From a virus, in IMG/VR virus record IMGVR_UViG_3300022927_000021, positions 1 through 62,467 of that record: 62,467 bases of DNA, one strand, 5' to 3'. How positions within the stretch are numbered: position 1 is the first letter of the stretch; each line of letters starts with the position of its first letter. A program made the translations under genes and the position numbers. Positions 57,693-62,467 of this stretch are shown here, piece by piece. Under the pieces are notes generated by a model, which saw only the letters and a list, made by a program, of their open reading frames with translations, was not told the DNA's origin and made no database searches.

Positions 57693-59121
57693 AGTGAACG
57701 AAGTCTTTATGACTGTAGAATGTGAAGATGCTGGTGTTCTTATGGAACTATCAGAGTACTTTACGTTTAAAGTTCCTGGTGCAGAATTTATGCCTACATT
57801 TAGAAATAAGATGTGGGATGGTAAAATAAGATTATTCAATATGTGGACAAAGCAATTGTATATTGGATTGATGCATCACTTAGAAGAGTTTTGTCGAACT
57901 AGAGAATATAAACTATTGGGTCAGTCTAGTGTAGTTAAAAAAAGTGAAATAACTACAGAAGATGTTGTGAAGGCATTATTGGACTTAAATCTTCCTTTTA
58001 ATCCTAGAAATTATCAAGTTGATGCTATAAGAGATGGAATAAATGATAAACGATTGATGATGCTATCTCCAACCGGTTCTGGTAAATCATTAATCATTTA
58101 CGGACTAATTAGACTAGCAACAACTGGACGAGTACTTATAGTTGTTCCTACAACTTCTCTTGTTGAACAGATGTATAAAGACTTCAAAGATTATGGTTTT
58201 GATAGTGATGAGAATTGTCATAAAATTTATTCTGGACATGACAAGAACACCGATAAGAGAATAGTAATTACAACTTGGCAGTCTGTATATAAACTACCCA
58301 AAGCATGGTTTAAAGACTTCTCAATGGTCATTGGTGATGAGGCGCATCTATTTAAAGCAACATCACTAAAGACGCTCATGGAGAAGTGTGAGAATGCTAT
58401 GTTGCGCTTTGGAACGACAGGAACACTAGATGACGCGAAAACGCACAAGTTAATGTTAGAAGGATTATTTGGTCAAGTACGCAGATTTACAACATCAAAG
58501 CAGTTAATGAAAGATGGACAACTTGCAAAATTAAAAATTAATTGTTTGATGTTAAATTATTCTGATGAGGTAAGAAATTCAACTAAAAAATACTCTTATC
58601 AAGAAGAGATGGATTTTCTTGTATCACATGCACCAAGAAATAACTTTATAAAAAATCTCGCTTTGGATCAAACAGGAAATACTCTATTACTATTTCAGTA
58701 TGTTGAAAAACACGGTAAGATATTATATGAAATGATTAAAGAAAAAGTTGGTGATAGAAAAGTATTTTTTGTCTATGGAGGAGTTAATGCAAATGAAAGA
58801 GAAGACATTCGTGCAATCACAGAGAAAGAAACTGATGCAATTATTGTTGCTAGTTATGGCACTTTCAGTACTGGTATTAACATTAGGAACTTACATAACA
58901 TCATTTTTGCTTCACCATCTAAATCAAAAATTAGAAATCTTCAGTCTATTGGGCGTGGGTTGAGACTAGGGGATAACAAGGCAGAAGCGACATTATATGA
59001 TATTAGTGATGACTTGAGTAGAGGTGCCCACAAAAACTATACACTGGATCATGCTGTAGAACGTATTAAACAATATAACGAAGAAAAATTTAAATATAAA
59101 ATTATAAAGGTTAAGATATGA
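57673..59121 (+). CDS. uvsW: UvsW DNA/RNA helicase
   Basis: 482 aa (T4 587 aa). The N-terminal domain with FRNKMWDGKIRLFN...YIGLMHHLEEF is UvsW-specific. SF2 core: Q-like motif NPRNYQVDAIRDGI, Walker A SPTGSGKSL (about 132-139), DEAH (222-225), TGT, and motif VI SIGRGLRLGD. Resolves branched DNA and R-loops and switches origin to recombination replication. Overlaps the next gene by 4 nt. Confidence 0.95.
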   Translation: MNIILTKVNEVFMTVECEDAGVLMELSEYFTFKVPGAEFMPTFRNKMWDGKIRLFNMWTKQLYIGLMHHLEEFCRTREYKLLGQSSVVKKSEITTEDVVKALLDLNLPFNPRNYQVDAIRDGINDKRLMMLSPTGSGKSLIIYGLIRLATTGRVLIVVPTTSLVEQMYKDFKDYGFDSDENCHKIYSGHDKNTDKRIVITTWQSVYKLPKAWFKDFSMVIGDEAHLFKATSLKTLMEKCENAMLRFGTTGTLDDAKTHKLMLEGLFGQVRRFTTSKQLMKDGQLAKLKINCLMLNYSDEVRNSTKKYSYQEEMDFLVSHAPRNNFIKNLALDQTGNTLLLFQYVEKHGKILYEMIKEKVGDRKVFFVYGGVNANEREDIRAITEKETDAIIVASYGTFSTGINIRNLHNIIFASPSKSKIRNLQSIGRGLRLGDNKAEATLYDISDDLSRGAHKNYTLDHAVERIKQYNEEKFKYKIIKVKI

Positions 59122-59585
59122 GTGAAGTAGTAAGACTAGTGAAGTTGAAAAATGGCGACACTCTTATAACAAAAATTGATGTAAGTGAGGAGAAAGAATA
59201 TGCTACGTTAAAAGAACCTGTGTTAATACATAAATGGATGCAACAAGATAGAGAAGGTGGTGGTGCATATGAAAACGCCACGTTCGGACCGTGGGAGTCT
59301 TTTTCTGGTAATCAAATATTTCATATTTCAAAAAAAGAAATTTTATGCTTGACATTACCTAGAGAAGATGTTATAATGTACTATAATCGTCTAATTGAAA
59401 GACTGAGGGTAGAAACACCGCCTAGCATGATTGATGACTTAGATGAAAATAGTATAGAAAGATTAAAACGATTGAAGAGTATGGTAGATGATTTAAATAT
59501 TAGCATCGAACCTGGTGACAACACCGAACTACAAGATGAGATAGAAGAATATTTGTATAACGCAAGTAAGATAACAAAACACTAA
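59118..59585 (+). CDS. Sm-like domain protein between uvsW and gp55
   Basis: 155 aa. VVRLVKLKNGDTLITKIDVSEEKEYATLKEPVLIHKW resembles an Sm/LSm-type beta barrel (L.(N/D)G..(L/I).....). The middle holds FGPWESFSGNQIFHISKKEILCLTLPREDVIMYYNRLIERL; the C-terminus is a charged coiled coil. I recall similar proteins at this location in marine T4-likes. RNA binding is plausible. ATGA overlap with uvsW. Confidence 0.6.
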   Translation: MSEVVRLVKLKNGDTLITKIDVSEEKEYATLKEPVLIHKWMQQDREGGGAYENATFGPWESFSGNQIFHISKKEILCLTLPREDVIMYYNRLIERLRVETPPSMIDDLDENSIERLKRLKSMVDDLNISIEPGDNTELQDEIEEYLYNASKITKH

Positions 59586-59596
59586 TTGGAGAGATT

Positions 59597-60169
59597 ATGA
59601 CCAGTGCAAAAAAAATTCCCAAAAAACGGGAACATTATGTTAACAATAAAGATTTTTTAGAAGCATTAATTGAGTATAGAAAAGACTGTGATAAAGCAGA
59701 AGCAGATGGAAAACAGAAACCACCAGTAACAAGATACTTGGGTGAATGTTTCTTAAAGATTGCACAGCATTTATCTTATCGTCCTAATTTTATTAATTAT
59801 ACATATAAACACGATATGATTTCGGATGGTATTGAAAACTGTTTAATGTATTTACATAACTTCAATCCAGAAAAATCAAAGAATCCTTTTGCTTATTTTA
59901 CGCAAATTATCTATTATGCATTCTTGCGTAGAATTCAAAAAGAAAAGAAACAAACTGAACTGAAGCAAAAACTCATTCAGAACATGATGGTCGATGAAAC
60001 TATGTTCACACAAGATGGTGATGATAGTGCCTATGCAAACCAATACTTAGACTTTCTGCAAGATAATTTTGTTCGACAAGATAGTGAAGAACGTGAGGAA
60101 GAATTTGCTGAAGAAAAACCTAAACGCAAACAGCGTTCAGGTGCTTTAGATGAATTTATGGAGGAATAA
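59597..60169 (+). CDS. 55: gp55 late-promoter sigma factor
   Basis: 190 aa (T4 185 aa). AQHLSYRPNFINYTYKHDMISDGIENCLMYLHNFNPEKSKNPFAYFTQIIYYAFLRRIQKEKKQ is a sigma region 2 with the gp55 pattern; the C-terminus (RSGALDEFMEE) is the short sliding-clamp-binding tail. It should direct host polymerase to the TATAAATA boxes listed here. Precedes the halogenase by 2 nt. Confidence 0.95.
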   Translation: MTSAKKIPKKREHYVNNKDFLEALIEYRKDCDKAEADGKQKPPVTRYLGECFLKIAQHLSYRPNFINYTYKHDMISDGIENCLMYLHNFNPEKSKNPFAYFTQIIYYAFLRRIQKEKKQTELKQKLIQNMMVDETMFTQDGDDSAYANQYLDFLQDNFVRQDSEEREEEFAEEKPKRKQRSGALDEFMEE

Positions 60170-60171
60170 GT

Positions 60172-61650
60172 ATGAATACAATTGGTATAGTGGGTGCTGG
60201 AAATGCAGGTTTATTTGCGGCATTGACTATAAAGAAGTTGCGTCCTGGACTTTCAGTTTATGTTGTCGGTTCTCCTGAAGTTCCAATTGTTGGAGTTGGT
60301 GAGAGTTCTACTGAACATTTTGATAACTTTCGCAAAATCCTGGGACTAAACCCAAAAGATATTGTTAAAGAATGTTATGCAACTTTGAAATATGGTGTAT
60401 ATTTTGAGGGTTGGAAAAAAGATTATTCTGACTATTTACACGCTCTAACTAAAACCGAACTTACAATTCATGGTGAACCATACGGGTACTACGGTATCAT
60501 GGACAACTCAGATGTTCCATTAGAGTTGGCAAATAAATGGATGGTTCCACCAAAAAGTATGGTAGATAGTAGTGGTACTAATTTTCCTAAACAATATCAC
60601 TTTGATACATTTAAACTCAATCAGTTCCTCATTCGCATGTGTAAACAACTAGGTATTGTTGTGTATGAAGACCACATCGTTGATACTTCATTTGCAGATG
60701 ATGGTAGATTACTTTCTATTCAGAGTAAAGAAAATGAATATGAAGCAGACCTGTTTGTCGATGCATCAGGATTTCAAAGAATTCTCGCTAAGAAGATTCC
60801 TGAGTTTAAATGGCAGTCAATGCAAGATGACATGTTTGTAAATTCAGCGTTTGCATTTCCTTGCCCACACGAAGGTGACAACTATAGATGTTTCACTACT
60901 GCCAAAGCAATGAAAAATGGTTGGATGTGGCGCATACCTACATATACGAGAATGGGTAATGGATATGCATATAATGATAACTTTACAACATTCGATGAAG
61001 CAGTACAAGAAGTAAAAGAAGTTCTTGGTTTTGAACCTGATGTAAAAAAACAATTTAAGTTTGAAGCAGGATACTACAATAAAACTTGGCATAAGAATGT
61101 AGTTCTGATTGGACTATCATCACACTTTTTCGAACCTTTAGAAGCAACTGCAATTGGTGTTGGTTTAGAACAAGCAAAAGCACTAGCAGTTCATTTACCA
61201 TCTAGAGGATTCTCTAATAATGTGACTGATGGATATAATAGAGAAATTCAGAATATTATGAGAAATATGTTTGAATTTATTAGATTGCATTATGTGAACT
61301 GTAGAGAAGATACACCTTTCTGGAAACATGTTGCAGAAAGAAACAAAACACATTTACCAGAAAATATTAAAAAATATATTGACATTGCACAGTATCGTGT
61401 GCTACAATACACAGACATTGGAGTGCATACTGACAATAATATATTCTATAACACTTCTTGGAACACAGTTTTATATAGTCTAGACCTTTTACCGAAACAA
61501 GTTGCCAGTGACTATTTAAATGGTCTTGGTAATAGAGAAATATTCAAGCATATGTGGGAAAATGGTATTAGTACTTTACCACCTGGCAACTATAAAAAAC
61601 ATAGAGAATTTATTGAGGAAATAGTGAATGAAAATAGCATTGATAACTGA
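60172..61650 (+). CDS. Flavin-dependent tryptophan-halogenase family protein
   Basis: 492 aa. FAD-binding GIVGAGNAG (6-14), VGVGESSTEHF (GEs-T box), catalytic-Lys position in ATLKYGVYFEGW (K73), the halogenase WxWxIP motif WMWRIP (251-256), and LIGLSSHFFEPLEATAIG with the active-site Glu (about E324; free enzymes have PLESTGI). So all main catalytic elements seem present. Substrate unknown. Some cyanophages also carry members. It is coupled to gp55 (2 nt) and overlaps gp47 by 23 nt, so it is inside the core recombination/late-control operon. Confidence 0.88.
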   Translation: MNTIGIVGAGNAGLFAALTIKKLRPGLSVYVVGSPEVPIVGVGESSTEHFDNFRKILGLNPKDIVKECYATLKYGVYFEGWKKDYSDYLHALTKTELTIHGEPYGYYGIMDNSDVPLELANKWMVPPKSMVDSSGTNFPKQYHFDTFKLNQFLIRMCKQLGIVVYEDHIVDTSFADDGRLLSIQSKENEYEADLFVDASGFQRILAKKIPEFKWQSMQDDMFVNSAFAFPCPHEGDNYRCFTTAKAMKNGWMWRIPTYTRMGNGYAYNDNFTTFDEAVQEVKEVLGFEPDVKKQFKFEAGYYNKTWHKNVVLIGLSSHFFEPLEATAIGVGLEQAKALAVHLPSRGFSNNVTDGYNREIQNIMRNMFEFIRLHYVNCREDTPFWKHVAERNKTHLPENIKKYIDIAQYRVLQYTDIGVHTDNNIFYNTSWNTVLYSLDLLPKQVASDYLNGLGNREIFKHMWENGISTLPPGNYKKHREFIEEIVNENSIDN

Positions 61651-62467
61651 CACCCACTTTGGTGCCAGAAATGATAGTGATGTATTTAATGATTACTTTT
61701 TTAAATTTTATGATGATGTATTTTTTCCGTATCTAGAAAAGCATAATATTAAGAATTGTATTCATTTAGGTGATATCACAGATAGACGTAAGTTTATTAA
61801 CTTTAAAACATTACATAAGTTTAGACATGACTTTGTATGGAAACTAGGACGCATGGGTGTTGATACGCATGTCATCATTGGTAACCATGATACATATTAT
61901 AAGAACACAAACGAAGTGAATAGTATGCATACATTGTTCACTGGATTTGATGGTGAGAATGAACCTTGGATTCACACAGAAACAACTGAAGTTGAGTTTG
62001 ATGGATGTAAGATGCTTTTTGTTCCTTGGATTTGTGATGATAACCGTGAGCGAACTATGAACAAGATTGAAACAACTGATGCTCAAGTACTAATGGGACA
62101 CTTAGAAGTAAAAGGTTTCACTATGTACAAAGGATTCACAAACTTTGAACATGGACTTGATAGAAGTATCTTTAAGAAATTTGACTGTGCATTCAGCGGT
62201 CACTTTCATCATAAGTCTACACAAGACAATATCACTTATCTAGGTAATCCTTATCAGATGACTTGGTCAGACTACGGTGATCCTAGAGGGTTTCATATCT
62301 TTGACACAGAAACAAGAGAGATTGAATTCGTAGAAAATCCTTATTCAATCTTTGCAAAGTTAGAATATAACGATAGAGATAAGTCATATGAGAACTTTGA
62401 TCCGTCTGATTTTAAAGACAAATATGTAAAGGTGGTAGTAATCAACAAAATTAATGCGAAAGTATTT
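61628..62467 (+). CDS. 47: gp47 recombination nuclease subunit, 3'-truncated by the window edge
   Basis: At least 280 aa of about 340 (T4 339 aa). SbcD/Mre11-type phosphoesterase: DTHFG (D8, H10), HLGDITDRR (GDxxD, about 48-52), IIGNHDT (GNHD, 85-88), LMGHLE and SGHFHH (GH...GHxH). With gp46 (outside the window) it resects DNA ends. ATG 61628 lies inside the end of the halogenase gene. Confidence 0.95.
   Translation, partial: MKIALITDTHFGARNDSDVFNDYFFKFYDDVFFPYLEKHNIKNCIHLGDITDRRKFINFKTLHKFRHDFVWKLGRMGVDTHVIIGNHDTYYKNTNEVNSMHTLFTGFDGENEPWIHTETTEVEFDGCKMLFVPWICDDNRERTMNKIETTDAQVLMGHLEVKGFTMYKGFTNFEHGLDRSIFKKFDCAFSGHFHHKSTQDNITYLGNPYQMTWSDYGDPRGFHIFDTETREIEFVENPYSIFAKLEYNDRDKSYENFDPSDFKDKYVKVVVINKINAKVF

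Overview
This window is part of the genome of a strictly lytic-looking, T4-like marine myovirus (Straboviridae/cyanophage/pelagiphage type). The DNA is AT-rich, genes are tightly packed with ATGA/TAATG overlaps, and nearly the whole T4 morphogenesis set is recognisable: gp59, gp32, gp4, gp54, gp26, gp48, gp53, gp27, gp5, PAAR tip, gp25, gp6, gp7, gp8, gp13-gp23, gp3, UvsY, UvsW, gp55 and gp47. Several neighbours are of the marine-phage type: a giant DUF4815 protein, a 2OG-Fe(II) oxygenase and a flavin-dependent halogenase. No integrase, tRNA gene, CRISPR array or insertion sequence was seen. The host is not shown directly. A PqqA-like peptide and the AT-rich composition fit a marine PQQ-using proteobacterium, for example a methylotroph or a gammaproteobacterium; this is inference.

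Layout. 1-1593: replication (gp59 partial, gp32). 1594-6054: accessory genes, namely a possible micro-ORF in a structured gap, a membrane/coiled-coil protein, a leftward cluster of small proteins ending in a Fis-like HTH protein, two exported proteins and a TM/coiled-coil protein. 6051-10995 (minus strand): gp4, a conserved unknown, gp54-like, gp26-like with a probable -1 frameshift into a gp51-like extension, an EF-hand membrane protein and a repeat-bearing tape-measure candidate. 11047-23925 (plus): baseplate hub and wedge (gp48, gp53, gp27, gp5, PAAR, gp25, gp6, gp7, gp8). 23981-40636: host-contact and virion proteins, namely a 2198-aa DUF4815 protein, tail-fibre-like proteins, five tandem paralogous adhesin-like genes and small beta-rich proteins. 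40726-55550: neck, packaging, tail and head genes (gp13-gp23). 55551-62467: a PqqA-like mini-gene between two terminators, gp3, UvsY, a 2OG oxygenase, a rubredoxin-like peptide, UvsW, an Sm-like protein, gp55, a halogenase and gp47 (cut by the window end).

Regulation. About twenty TATAAATA-type boxes, the T4 gp55 late-promoter signature, stand before structural genes, and gp55 itself is encoded at 59597. A sigma70-like promoter (TTGACA-17-CATTAT) precedes uvsY. Four hairpin-plus-T-tract terminators are visible. One (40672-40723) contains a late promoter in its stem and loop and the gp13 ribosome-binding site in its 3' arm.

Most notable: the PqqA-like 23-residue gene; the gp26/gp51 -1 frameshift signal before the tape-measure candidate; the five-gene adhesin array; the promoter-in-terminator switch; the interlocked gp4/gp48 promoters; and a set of redox genes (2OG oxygenase, rubredoxin-like, halogenase) among the recombination and late-sigma genes.
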